Part shown: one piece after another, positions 1 through 7,286 of the stretch
Layout: every line of letters begins with the position of its first letter
How positions within the stretch are numbered: position 1 is the first letter of the stretch
Source: an uncultured Granulicatella sp.
GTDB taxonomy: Bacteria; Bacillota; Bacilli; Lactobacillales; Aerococcaceae
NCBI GenBank assembly: GCA_947254045.1
Contig: CAMYBO010000022.1
Coordinates: 1-12,507, forward strand
DNA: 12,507 bases
Direction: 5' to 3'
Notes under the pieces: generated by a model
Databases searched by the model: none
Told to the model about the DNA's origin: nothing
What the model saw: only the letters and a program-made list of their open reading frames with translations
Translations under genes and position numbers: made by a program

Positions 1-98
1 TTTGAAAGGGGTTTAATAAACTGCTTAAAATGTGCACTTAATTAAGTTTAAATAATTTTAAATTCTAATAGAAATAGTACGAAACAAAACTTAAATTA

Positions 99-107
99 TG
101 CTATAAT
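99..107 (+). promoter_or_regulatory. Extended -10 promoter of the PBP2b gene
   Basis: A perfect TATAAT lies at 102-107 with TG at 99-100, one base upstream, giving an extended -10 element. No good -35 hexamer sits 16-18 bases upstream, which is common for extended -10 promoters. Transcription would start near 114. A ribosome site resembling GGATGTGA (130-137) precedes the ATG at 142. The rest of 1-98 is AT-rich and shows no gene. Confidence 0.65.
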
Positions 108-141
108 AGAGCAGTGAATATTAAAAGATGGATGTGAATAC

Positions 142-2382
142 ATGATTAACAAAAGAAAGAATCGTCCTATAAAGAAAAAATCACATATTCCATTTCGATT
201 AAATTTATTATTTTTTATCGTGTTTTTTTCATTTATGGCATTAATCGGACGATTGGCGTATGTTCAATTAGTCAAGGGGGATGATTTCATCGCCTTAGTG
301 AAACGTACAGAAACTTCTACTGCAAAAAAAGCAGTTCCAAGGGGTTCTATTTATGATAGTAAAGGAAAAGTTTTAGTAGGAAATAAACCAAAATTAGCAG
401 TGAACTATACACGTTCTTCAGATGCAACAACGAAAAGTATGTTGGAAACTGCAAAAAAATTAACAGAATTTATTACAGTAGATACAAGTAAATTAAGAGA
501 CCGAGATTTAAAAGATTATTGGTTTGCGACTCATCCAGATGAAGCGAGCAAGTTATTAACTGCAGAAGAGAAAAAGAAAGCTTCAAAAGAAGGATTATCA
601 AATAGTAAAACATATGAAATGCAATTAAAGCATATAACGGATGATCAAATTAATTATTCAGATAGTGAAAAACAAGCGATTGCTATTTTTACGAAGATGA
701 ATACTGCCTATGCCTTATCAACTATTACGATTAAAAATGATTCTGTAACAGAACAAGAAGTTGCTCGTATTAGTGAACGTCTTGGAGAATTAAAAGGAAT
801 TGATATCGATTCAGATTGGGATCGTGAATATCCAATGGGAGATATGTTGAAAACAATTCTAGGTTCAGTATCTTCTGAAACAACAGGTTTACCTTCTGAT
901 CGAGTTCGTTCTTTATTAACACAAGGGTATTCATTAAATGACCGTGTAGGAACTAGTTATTTAGAAGAACAATATGAATCTGTTTTAAGTGGAACAAAAA
1001 CAGTCGTTCAAAGTCAAACAAATAATCGTGGGGAAGTGGTTAACCATGAAGAACGTTATGGTGGAAAAGCTGGTTCGAACTTAGTGATGACAATTGATAC
1101 AGATTTCCAAAAAAAATTAGAAGAAATTGTTACTAAAGCTGTCGAAGGGTTATCAGATGCCACAGCTGACCGAGTATATGTTGTAGCAATGAATCCAAAA
1201 TCAGGAGACATTTTAGGAATTACTGGTAAAAAGAAAAAGTATAATGAAAGTTATCAAGCAACTGGAATTGAAGATGATGCCTTAGGTGCTATTAATGGAG
1301 CCTTTGGGATGGGGTCTGCTGTAAAAGCAGCAACGGTTATTTCTGGTTATATGGATGGAGTTATTACAAGAGAAGATAATACAATCGTCGATGAACCAAT
1401 CGAGTTTGAAGCGTCTGAGCCAAAAAGTTCGGTATTCAACCGTAATGGTAGTATTCCATTAACGGATTTAGATGCGATTGAGCGTTCTTCAAACGTTTAT
1501 ATGATTAAGTTAGCCATGAGAATGGGCGGACAATATGAATATAAAAAAGGTGGAAAATTAAATATTAATCTTAACGTATTTGATAAATTACGTGAGTATT
1601 ATGCTCAATTTGGTTTAGGGGTACGTACTGGAATTGATTTACCTAATGAAGGAAAAGGATATAATGGTGGTACAGGTGCTGCCTTCTCTGCACTGGACTT
1701 TGCGTTCGGTCAGTTTGACTTATATACGCCATTACAATTAGCTCAATATATGGCTACTATTGCCAATGGTGGTACACGTATTGCTCCTCGTTTAGTAAAA
1801 GAAATTCATACAACTGGAAAAGATGGAGGAATTGGCGATTTAGAGACAGTTGTTCCAACAAAAATTATGAATTCTCTCCAAGTAGAAGCAGGATTAATTG
1901 ATCATATTAAAGAGGGATTATATCGTGTAACTCATGGAGCAAACGGAACTTCAGCATATACGTTTAGAAATTATACGCCTTCTGTTTCTGGTAAAACAGG
2001 TACAGTAGAAGCGTTCTACGGTGGACCATTACCACAATTTAAACAAAAAGAAGTAGAAAATTCGACATTTGCTTCTTATGCTCCTTCTGATAATCCTGAA
2101 ATTGTTGTATCAGTAGTTGCACCATATTTTTCAAATGGGATTCCTGCAGACTTTGCAGCTGGAATTACAAAACAAGTGTATGATGCATACTTCCACCAAG
2201 AAAGTTCGACTTCATCAACAAATTCTACAACTGCTAATGGACAAACAAATACTCAAGCAGGAAATCGTCCAGCACAACAAGCAGCGAATGCACAAGTCCG
2301 ACAAAATACTCAAGCTGCAACAGTACAACAACAACAAAATACGACTGTTCCTGTAGCTCCAGTAAGAAGACAAGGACAATAA
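142..2382 (+). CDS. pbp2b: Class B penicillin-binding protein, PBP2b-type transpeptidase
   Basis: This is a D,D-transpeptidase that cross-links peptidoglycan on the outer face of the membrane. In streptococci the PBP2b branch works with RodA in peripheral (elongation) growth. A lysine/arginine-rich cytoplasmic start (residues 4-13) is followed by one membrane segment (about 20-36). The dimerisation domain opens with the class B box RGSIYD (67-72). The transpeptidase domain carries all three active-site motifs: S392-A-V-K395 (nucleophile serine), S449-S-N451 and K618-T-G620. There are no PASTA repeats, which argues against PBP2x. Streptococcal PBP2b is about 680 residues; this protein is 746 because residues 687-746 form a Q/T/N/A-rich, probably disordered extracellular tail. 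The gene is monocistronic, with its own promoter and terminator. The family call is firm; the PBP2b subgroup is inferred from motif context. Confidence 0.93.
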   Translation: MINKRKNRPIKKKSHIPFRLNLLFFIVFFSFMALIGRLAYVQLVKGDDFIALVKRTETSTAKKAVPRGSIYDSKGKVLVGNKPKLAVNYTRSSDATTKSMLETAKKLTEFITVDTSKLRDRDLKDYWFATHPDEASKLLTAEEKKKASKEGLSNSKTYEMQLKHITDDQINYSDSEKQAIAIFTKMNTAYALSTITIKNDSVTEQEVARISERLGELKGIDIDSDWDREYPMGDMLKTILGSVSSETTGLPSDRVRSLLTQGYSLNDRVGTSYLEEQYESVLSGTKTVVQSQTNNRGEVVNHEERYGGKAGSNLVMTIDTDFQKKLEEIVTKAVEGLSDATADRVYVVAMNPKSGDILGITGKKKKYNESYQATGIEDDALGAINGAFGMGSAVKAATVISGYMDGVITREDNTIVDEPIEFEASEPKSSVFNRNGSIPLTDLDAIERSSNVYMIKLAMRMGGQYEYKKGGKLNINLNVFDKLREYYAQFGLGVRTGIDLPNEGKGYNGGTGAAFSALDFAFGQFDLYTPLQLAQYMATIANGGTRIAPRLVKEIHTTGKDGGIGDLETVVPTKIMNSLQVEAGLIDHIKEGLYRVTHGANGTSAYTFRNYTPSVSGKTGTVEAFYGGPLPQFKQKEVENSTFASYAPSDNPEIVVSVVAPYFSNGIPADFAAGITKQVYDAYFHQESSTSSTNSTTANGQTNTQAGNRPAQQAANAQVRQNTQAATVQQQQNTTVPVAPVRRQGQ

Positions 2383-2387
2383 TCAAT

Positions 2388-2422
2388 AAAAAAGGTTTTT
2401 GAGGTTTCAAAAGCCTTTTTTT
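2388..2422 (+). terminator. Intrinsic terminator after PBP2b gene
   Basis: A 15-bp stem pairs 2388-2402 with 2407-2421 (one G-U wobble) around a GGTT loop and runs into T's at 2416-2422. The A-rich left side means it could also work on the other strand, but no minus-strand gene points into it. Confidence 0.9.
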
Positions 2423-2423
2423 A

Positions 2424-2451
2424 TTGCTAAATTGAATAGACAAGATATAAT
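2424..2451 (+). promoter_or_regulatory. Candidate promoter of the NUDIX operon
   Basis: TTGCTA (2424-2429), a 16-base spacer and a perfect TATAAT (2446-2451). The start of transcription would fall at about 2457-2459, essentially on the AAGGAGG ribosome site (2458-2464), so the leader would be only about 14 bases. This is either a very short leader or a chance match. Confidence 0.45.
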
Positions 2452-2471
2452 ACTATTAAGGAGGCGTGATT

Positions 2472-3011
2472 ATGAATGATTTTACAGAAGTAACCGTAAA
2501 AAAAGAAGTGAAGTATAAAGGTGGTATTTTTACAGTTGAACACCATGTAGTGTCTCTTCCAAATGGAAAACAATCAACGAGAGACATCGTATTGCATAAT
2601 GGAGCAGTAGCAGTTCTAGTAGTTCACGAAGGAAAGATTTTATTAGTTCGTCAATATCGCAAAGCTATTGAAGCTCACACATTAGAAATTCCAGCAGGAA
2701 AATTAGATCATGATGGAGAAAGCCCATTAGAAGCAGCAAAAAGAGAGTTAGAAGAAGAAGCGCAATTAAGTGCTACTGAATGGAAAAAAGTAGTAGATTT
2801 AGTACCGACTCCAGGATATTGTAATGAAAAAATTCATTTGTATGAAGCAAAAGGAATTCAGCAGTTAACAGATGCAGCACCATTAGATGAAGATGAATTT
2901 GTATCCATTGAATGGATTCCAGTGGAAGAAGTGATTCAGAAAATCCATCATGGAGAAATCACGGATGCCAAAACAATTATTGCTGTTCAATATATAGCAT
3001 TGCATCAATAG
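2472..3011 (+). CDS. NUDIX hydrolase, ADP-ribose pyrophosphatase-like
   Basis: It likely hydrolyses ADP-ribose or a similar nucleoside diphosphate derivative in the cytoplasm, as in the NudF/YqkG group. The N-terminal pattern (a KYKGGIFTVEHHVV-type strand, then LLVRQYRKAIEAHTLEIPAGK) is typical of that group. The NUDIX helix spans G76 to L99 and keeps R91-E92 and the metal-binding glutamates E95 and E96. Two departures from the consensus G-x5-E-x7-REUxEE-x-G-U are visible: one extra residue before the first glutamate (G76 to E83), and Q98 in place of the last glycine. The ATG at 2472 is chosen because AAGGAGG (2458-2464) is 7 bases away; the upstream in-frame GTG at 2466 lies 1 base from it. 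The protein is 179 residues, normal for the family. The stop codon overlaps the ribosome site of the next gene. Confidence 0.87.
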   Translation: MNDFTEVTVKKEVKYKGGIFTVEHHVVSLPNGKQSTRDIVLHNGAVAVLVVHEGKILLVRQYRKAIEAHTLEIPAGKLDHDGESPLEAAKRELEEEAQLSATEWKKVVDLVPTPGYCNEKIHLYEAKGIQQLTDAAPLDEDEFVSIEWIPVEEVIQKIHHGEITDAKTIIAVQYIALHQ

Positions 3012-3019
3012 GAGAAAAT

Positions 3020-3229
3020 ATGTCAAAAGAACCATTATTAACACGAAAAGCTTTGAGAGAACATGTTGTAGAGCAAAGAAGGTCTCAAGATAATGAGGAA
3101 TATGAATTTAATGAATCTCCAGTTTCTAAAAAGCCATTTTTAGAAAGATATAATCGCTTCTTAACTATTTGGATGATTGCGATGATTGTACTCATTATTG
3201 TAGCAATTGGTGTTCAAATCTTCTTATAA
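3020..3229 (+). CDS. Small single-span membrane protein of unknown function
   Basis: I do not recognise a named family. The 69-residue product has a charged, hydrophilic N-terminal half (residues 1-46, rich in K/R/E) and one hydrophobic segment at about 47-69 that ends at the C-terminus. This suggests a tail-anchored or C-terminally anchored membrane protein with a cytoplasmic N-terminal region. The start is the ATG at 3020, 8 bases after the NUDIX stop, with AGGAG (3010-3014) overlapping that stop; an in-frame reading from 2912 would run deep into the NUDIX gene and is rejected. The tight spacing indicates co-transcription and probably translational coupling with the NUDIX gene. Small membrane proteins beside a NUDIX gene also occur in streptococci as far as I recall, so it may be conserved. 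Confidence 0.72.
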   Translation: MSKEPLLTRKALREHVVEQRRSQDNEEYEFNESPVSKKPFLERYNRFLTIWMIAMIVLIIVAIGVQIFL

Positions 3230-3260
3230 TGGATTGTTGTGCTGAATGCTAGGTTAGGGC

Positions 3261-3289
3261 TAGACAATTCATAAGAGCTTTGATAAAAT
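3261..3289 (+). promoter_or_regulatory. Promoter of the pheST operon
   Basis: TAGACA (3261-3266, 5 of 6 to the -35 consensus), a 17-base spacer and TAAAAT (3284-3289), with TG at 3281-3282 making an extended -10. Transcription would start near 3296, just ahead of the T-box leader. No convincing terminator separates it from the small membrane protein gene that ends at 3229. Confidence 0.75.
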
Positions 3290-3295
3290 AACATA

Positions 3296-3544
3296 TATAT
3301 TTAAAGACATTGATGGAAAAGGGTTATAGAAAATTTCATTATTAGGGAGAAAGGTCAGCGACTGAAAGCCTTTCATGAAAATCTACAACTTTTCACTTCC
3401 GAAGTCGCCATTGGGATTCGATAGATGAATAATGGATCGGTTCGTTACCGTTAATAACGCCGAGGGCCTGCAATGCAGGAATGAGGGTGGTACCGCGATA
3501 AATTTCGTCCCTTACAATTTTTAGGAATTGTAAGGGACTTTTTT
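3296..3544 (+). promoter_or_regulatory. T-box riboswitch, Phe-specific, controlling pheST
   Basis: The leader senses uncharged tRNA-Phe: an unacylated CCA end stabilises the antiterminator and lets transcription continue into pheS. The conserved T-box core is GAGGGTGGTACCGCG at 3483-3497. The base of Stem I pairs 3336-3343 with 3428-3435. A helix higher in Stem I pairs 3358-3363 (GCGACT) with 3403-3408. A TTC at 3417-3419 lies on the 3' side in the place expected for the specifier loop and reads as a phenylalanine codon, matching the genes downstream. A short CCTGC/GCAGG hairpin (3467-3479) fits Stem III. This fills the longest stretch without a gene in the window. The exact 5' end is inferred from the promoter. 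Confidence 0.93.
3507..3544 (+). terminator. T-box regulated terminator of pheST leader
   Basis: A perfect 13-bp stem (3507-3519 with 3526-3538, loop TTTAGG) is followed by six T's (3539-3544). Its left arm starts just after the T-box core, so it would compete with the antiterminator. This is the off-state structure of the riboswitch. Confidence 0.92.
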
Positions 3545-3576
3545 GTTTATGAAAATGATTTATAGGAGGAAATAAA

Positions 3577-4626
3577 ATGAATTTAGCAGAAATGAAACAA
3601 CAATTTGATGCGATTCGTCAAGATGTATTAGATGCATTAGAAACAGTTCAAACGTTAAAAGAAGTTGAACAAATTCGTGTGCAACAATTAGGGAAAAAAG
3701 GACCTATTACGGAAGTTCTAAAAAATATTAAAAATATCGTTCCAGAAGAACGTCCACAAGTGGGAGCGTTAGCGAACGAATTACGTAGTGTAATTGAAGA
3801 AAAAATTGCCAGTATTAAAGCTGATTTAGAAGCAAAAGCATTGGTGGAATCTTTACGTAAAGAAACAATCGATGTTACAATGCCTGGGCGTCCAATGACT
3901 GTAGGAACAAAACATGTATTAAGTCACGTGAGTGATGAAGTAGAAGATTTCTTCATTGGATTAGGATACCAAGTTGTAGAAGGTCCAGAAGTAGAATCAG
4001 ACCACTATAACTTTGAAATGATGAACTTACCAAAAGATCATCCAGCTCGTGATATGCAAGATACATTTTATATTACACCAGAGTATTTATTACGTACGCA
4101 AACTTCACCAGTTCAAGCACGAACAATGGAAAAACATGATTTTTCTAAAGGACCATTAAAAATGATTAGTCCAGGACGTGTATTTAGACGTGATAATGAT
4201 GATGCAACTCACTCACATCAATTCTATCAAATTGAAGGATTAGTAATTGATAAACATATTACAATGGCGGACTTAAAAGGGACATTAGCTGCATTTGCCA
4301 AAGAATTATTTGGTCAAGAACGTGAAGTTCGTTTACGTCCAAGTTACTTCCCATTTACAGAACCTTCTCTAGAAGTAGATATTAGCTGTTTCAAATGTGG
4401 TGGACAAGGCTGTTCAATTTGTAAAGGAACAGGTTGGATTGAAATTTTAGGTTCAGGGATGGTTCATCCAAACGTATTAGAAGCTGCTGGAGTAGATTCA
4501 AGCGTTTATGGTGGCTTTGCCTTTGGATTAGGACAAGACCGTATTGCAATGTTGAAATATGGAATCGAAGATATTCGTTCACTTTATACGAATGATGTTC
4601 GTTTCTTAAATCAATTCACGAAGTAA
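3577..4626 (+). CDS. pheS: Phenylalanyl-tRNA synthetase alpha subunit
   Basis: This is the catalytic alpha subunit of the (alpha-beta)2 enzyme that charges tRNA-Phe in the cytoplasm. The N-terminal part (about 1-85) is the coiled-coil tRNA-binding arm. The class II synthetase core follows, with motif 2 around R201-Q215 (FRRDNDDATHSHQF) and motif 3 at G317-R322 (GLGQDR). Four cysteines, C271, C274, C279 and C282, form a CxxC-x4-CxxC cluster typical of many bacterial PheS proteins. At 349 residues it has the usual length. The ATG at 3577 is preceded by AGGAGG (3564-3569) at 7 bases. It is controlled by the T-box leader directly upstream and is followed 12 bases later by pheT. Confidence 0.98.
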   Translation: MNLAEMKQQFDAIRQDVLDALETVQTLKEVEQIRVQQLGKKGPITEVLKNIKNIVPEERPQVGALANELRSVIEEKIASIKADLEAKALVESLRKETIDVTMPGRPMTVGTKHVLSHVSDEVEDFFIGLGYQVVEGPEVESDHYNFEMMNLPKDHPARDMQDTFYITPEYLLRTQTSPVQARTMEKHDFSKGPLKMISPGRVFRRDNDDATHSHQFYQIEGLVIDKHITMADLKGTLAAFAKELFGQEREVRLRPSYFPFTEPSLEVDISCFKCGGQGCSICKGTGWIEILGSGMVHPNVLEAAGVDSSVYGGFAFGLGQDRIAMLKYGIEDIRSLYTNDVRFLNQFTK

Positions 4627-4638
4627 GGAGAAGAGAAT

Positions 4639-7059
4639 ATGAAATTATCGTATGAATGGTTAAATGAATATTTAGATTTAAGTTCAATTACTCCTCAAGA
4701 ATTAGGGGAAAAAATGTCACGTACTGGGATTGAGGTAGATAGTGTATCTGTTCCAGGAGAAGGATTAAGTGGATTAGTTGTAGGTCGTGCATTAGAAGTG
4801 GTAGATCATCCAGATTCAGATCATCTTCATGTTGTAACTGTAGATGTTGCTGAAGAAGAACCATTACAAATCGTTTGTGGTGCACCAAATATTGCTAAAG
4901 GGCAAAAAATTATCGTAGCGACTCATGGAGCACGTATTGCTGGTGGTCATAAAATTAAACGTGGAAAATTAAGAGGAGTCGTATCTCAAGGGATGATTTG
5001 TTCTCTTCAAGAGTTAGGATTACCTTCTTCATTAGTACCAAAAGAATATGAACAAGGCATTTACGTATTTGAAGATGATGCGATTGAAGTTGGAATGGAT
5101 GCTGTTAAAGCATTAGCGTTAGATAGTGCGATTGTGGAATTAGACATTACGGCTAACCGTGCAGATGCTTTAAGCATGAGAGGTTCTGTTCATGAAATTG
5201 GTGCCATTTATAATTTAGAAAATACATTAACACCAGATGAATTTTTAGAAGGTGGTTCGTCTTCATTAGATCCATGGATGACAGTATCTGTTGAAGATGA
5301 AGTAGATGCTCCAGCTTATCATTTACAAATTATTAAAAATGTTACTGTAAAACCAAGTCCACAATGGATGCAAAATCGATTAATCGCTTCAGGTGTTCGT
5401 CCAATTAATAATATCGTTGACGTTACAAATTATGTTTTAATGGAATATGGACAACCGTTACATGCATTTGACTATGATCGTTTAAATTCAAAACAAATTC
5501 ATGTTCGTCGTGCAAAAGAGGGTGAAACATTAGTAACATTAGATGGTGTTGAACGTACATTAAGTAATGAAATTGTTATTACAGATGGAGAAAAACCAGT
5601 TGCCTTAGCTGGTGTAATGGGAGGATTAGATTCAGAAATTATTGAAACTACAACAACTGTTGCATTAGAATCAGCATTATTTAATCCAAAATCTATTCGT
5701 TTAGCTTCTCAAAAACATAATTTAAGAAGTGAATCAAGTAGCCGTTTTGAAAAAGGAATTAATAAAGCGACTATTTTACAAGCCGGTAAGAGAGCTGCAG
5801 CATTAATTGCTGAATTAGGAGATGGTGAACTAGTTGAAGGAGTAGCTTCTGCTCAATCACTAACATTAGAGTTACCAGTAGTTTCTATTTCATTAGAACG
5901 CTTAAACCATGTTTTAGGAACTAGCCTTTCAACAGAAGAGGTATTACAAGTATTTAAACAATTAGCTTATCCAACAAAAGAAGAACAAGGAGTATTCCAT
6001 GTAACAGTGCCTTCATGGAGATTTGATATTTCGATTGAAGCAGATTTAGTCGAAGAAGTAGGACGTATTTATGGATATGATAAAATTCCTTCAACATTAC
6101 CGACAACTGCAAGTACTCAAGGTGGATTAAATGAGAAACAACGTTTTGTACGTTGGACTCGTCAATTTATGCAAGGAGCTGGTTTATCACAAGCGTATTC
6201 TTATGCATTAACAACTCCTGAAAAATCTCATTGGTTTACAGTAGAAGAAAGACCAAGTATTCGTTTAGACTTACCAATGAGTGAAGAGAGAAGTGAGTTA
6301 AGACAATCAATGCTACCAAGCTTGCTTGAGGCATTACAATATAATGTCGCTCGTTCTCAACAAAATGTTCGTTTATTTGAAGTTGGGAAAGTATTCTCTA
6401 TTGGTAAAAATGGTTCTGAAGATTTCAAAGAAAGAGAAGTTATTGGAGCAGCAGTAACTGGTGAATGGGGACATGCTTCATGGCAATCACCAGCACAACC
6501 TGTTGATTTCTTCACATTAAAAGGAGTATTAGAAGCTTATTTTGCAGAATTGAACTGTAATGATCGTATTCGTTTTGTTGCAACAGATGCAATTCAACAA
6601 TTACATCCAGGACAAACAGCTTATATTTATTTAGGTGAAGAATTAGTTGGATTTATTGGAAAAATTCATCCAGTGATTCAAAAAGAATTAGATTTATCAG
6701 ATACATTTGTATTTGAATTATTAGTGGAACCTTTATTAGCAGAAGGTTTACAAGAACGTGTGATTCAATCTGTACCAAAATTCCCATCAATGACACGTGA
6801 TATTGCGTTATTAGTTCCTGTTACAATGGCACATGCAACATTAGAGTCAGTGATTAAAGAAAATGCAGGTCAATATTTACAATCAGTTACCTTATTTGAT
6901 GTGTATAAAGGGGAACATGTACAAGAAGGTTACCAATCATTAGCTTATTCGATTCGTTTCTTAAATAAAGAAGCTACTTTACAAGAGGAAGAAATTAAAG
7001 AAGCAATGGATCGTATCCAAACAGCATTAGTTGCGTTAGAGAATGTAACCATTCGTTAA
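4639..7059 (+). CDS. pheT: Phenylalanyl-tRNA synthetase beta subunit
   Basis: This is the beta subunit, which binds tRNA-Phe and carries the editing site that removes mischarged tyrosine. Visible domains in order: an EMAP-type OB-fold tRNA-binding domain (about 40-150, with DHPDSDHLHVV at 56-66); the B3/B4 editing domain (about 210-385, with the GVRPINNIVDVTNY stretch near 252-265); the B5 domain (about 410-481, with D463, D469, E472 and E473 in the places of the metal-binding residues); the inactive class II core; and a ferredoxin-fold anticodon-binding domain at the C-terminus (about 711-806). The length of 806 is normal. AAGGAG (4625-4630) overlaps the pheS stop and is 8 bases from the ATG, so the two subunits are probably translationally coupled. 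Confidence 0.98.
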   Translation: MKLSYEWLNEYLDLSSITPQELGEKMSRTGIEVDSVSVPGEGLSGLVVGRALEVVDHPDSDHLHVVTVDVAEEEPLQIVCGAPNIAKGQKIIVATHGARIAGGHKIKRGKLRGVVSQGMICSLQELGLPSSLVPKEYEQGIYVFEDDAIEVGMDAVKALALDSAIVELDITANRADALSMRGSVHEIGAIYNLENTLTPDEFLEGGSSSLDPWMTVSVEDEVDAPAYHLQIIKNVTVKPSPQWMQNRLIASGVRPINNIVDVTNYVLMEYGQPLHAFDYDRLNSKQIHVRRAKEGETLVTLDGVERTLSNEIVITDGEKPVALAGVMGGLDSEIIETTTTVALESALFNPKSIRLASQKHNLRSESSSRFEKGINKATILQAGKRAAALIAELGDGELVEGVASAQSLTLELPVVSISLERLNHVLGTSLSTEEVLQVFKQLAYPTKEEQGVFHVTVPSWRFDISIEADLVEEVGRIYGYDKIPSTLPTTASTQGGLNEKQRFVRWTRQFMQGAGLSQAYSYALTTPEKSHWFTVEERPSIRLDLPMSEERSELRQSMLPSLLEALQYNVARSQQNVRLFEVGKVFSIGKNGSEDFKEREVIGAAVTGEWGHASWQSPAQPVDFFTLKGVLEAYFAELNCNDRIRFVATDAIQQLHPGQTAYIYLGEELVGFIGKIHPVIQKELDLSDTFVFELLVEPLLAEGLQERVIQSVPKFPSMTRDIALLVPVTMAHATLESVIKENAGQYLQSVTLFDVYKGEHVQEGYQSLAYSIRFLNKEATLQEEEIKEAMDRIQTALVALENVTIR

Positions 7060-7067
7060 GGCGCTAT

Positions 7068-7226
7068 GGAATAAAAGAATTTCCTTACGTAGTAAGGTCG
7101 CCAGCAGCCTCGCAAAGGCGAGGCTCATGGTTAAAATTCGAGCCTCGGTATCGAATTTTCCCTACAAAAAAAGCCAGAAATTTTCTGGCTTTTTTGCTTT
7201 TACTACGAAGAAAATTCTTTTATTCC
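7068..7226. repeat. Palindromic repeat element, long copy (element 1)
   Basis: A 159-bp element begins 9 bases after the pheT stop. Its outer arms, 7068-7094 and 7201-7226, are inverted repeats of about 26-27 bp with one mismatch and one single-base gap. Inside are three perfect hairpins in a row: 7106-7113 with 7118-7125 (GC-rich, loop AAAG), 7133-7141 with 7151-7159, and the pheT terminator at 7167-7195. The core 7095-7109 (AGGTCGCCAGCAGCC) and the CTCAT at 7124-7128 recur in a shorter copy at 11735-11813, as does the right arm. It looks like a non-coding mobile or repetitive element of the MITE/BOX type. The family is not one I recognise. Confidence 0.7.
7167..7195 (+). terminator. Intrinsic terminator of pheST
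   Basis: A perfect 13-bp stem (7167-7179 with 7183-7195, loop ATT) has a GC core GCCAG/CTGGC and six T's at the end. The A-rich left side makes it potentially bidirectional. It lies inside the inverted-repeat element at 7068-7226. Confidence 0.92.
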
Positions 7227-7247
7227 GCCGCATGTAACGTTTAAAAT

Positions 7248-7283
7248 AAAAAAACTTTCCTTCGTAATGAGGAAAGTTTTTTC
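7248..7283 (-). terminator. Terminator of the O-antigen-ligase-like gene (bidirectional)
   Basis: A 12-bp stem pairs 7249-7260 with 7271-7282 around a 10-base loop, with T runs in both orientations. It begins 4 bases beyond the minus-strand gene's stop codon at 7287, so its main job is likely to end that gene, with backup for pheST. Confidence 0.88.
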
Positions 7284-7286
7284 TAT

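Noticed and set aside
2234..2443. A 69-codon minus-strand open frame over the PBP tail and terminator
   Set aside because: It is antisense to the low-complexity tail and crosses a strong terminator; its leucine/valine-rich composition is what Q/T/N codons give in reverse.
2912..3019. An upstream extension of the small membrane protein into the NUDIX gene
   Set aside because: The 36 extra codons lie within the NUDIX reading frame region; the ATG at 3020 has a proper ribosome site.
3467..3497. The GC-rich CCTGC/GCAGG hairpin as a separate terminator or repeat copy
   Set aside because: It is explained as part of the T-box leader and has no T run.
7068..7226. Element 1 as an insertion sequence with a target-site duplication
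   Set aside because: There is no reading frame inside, and the immediate flanks (GCGCTAT against GCCGCAT) are not an exact duplication.
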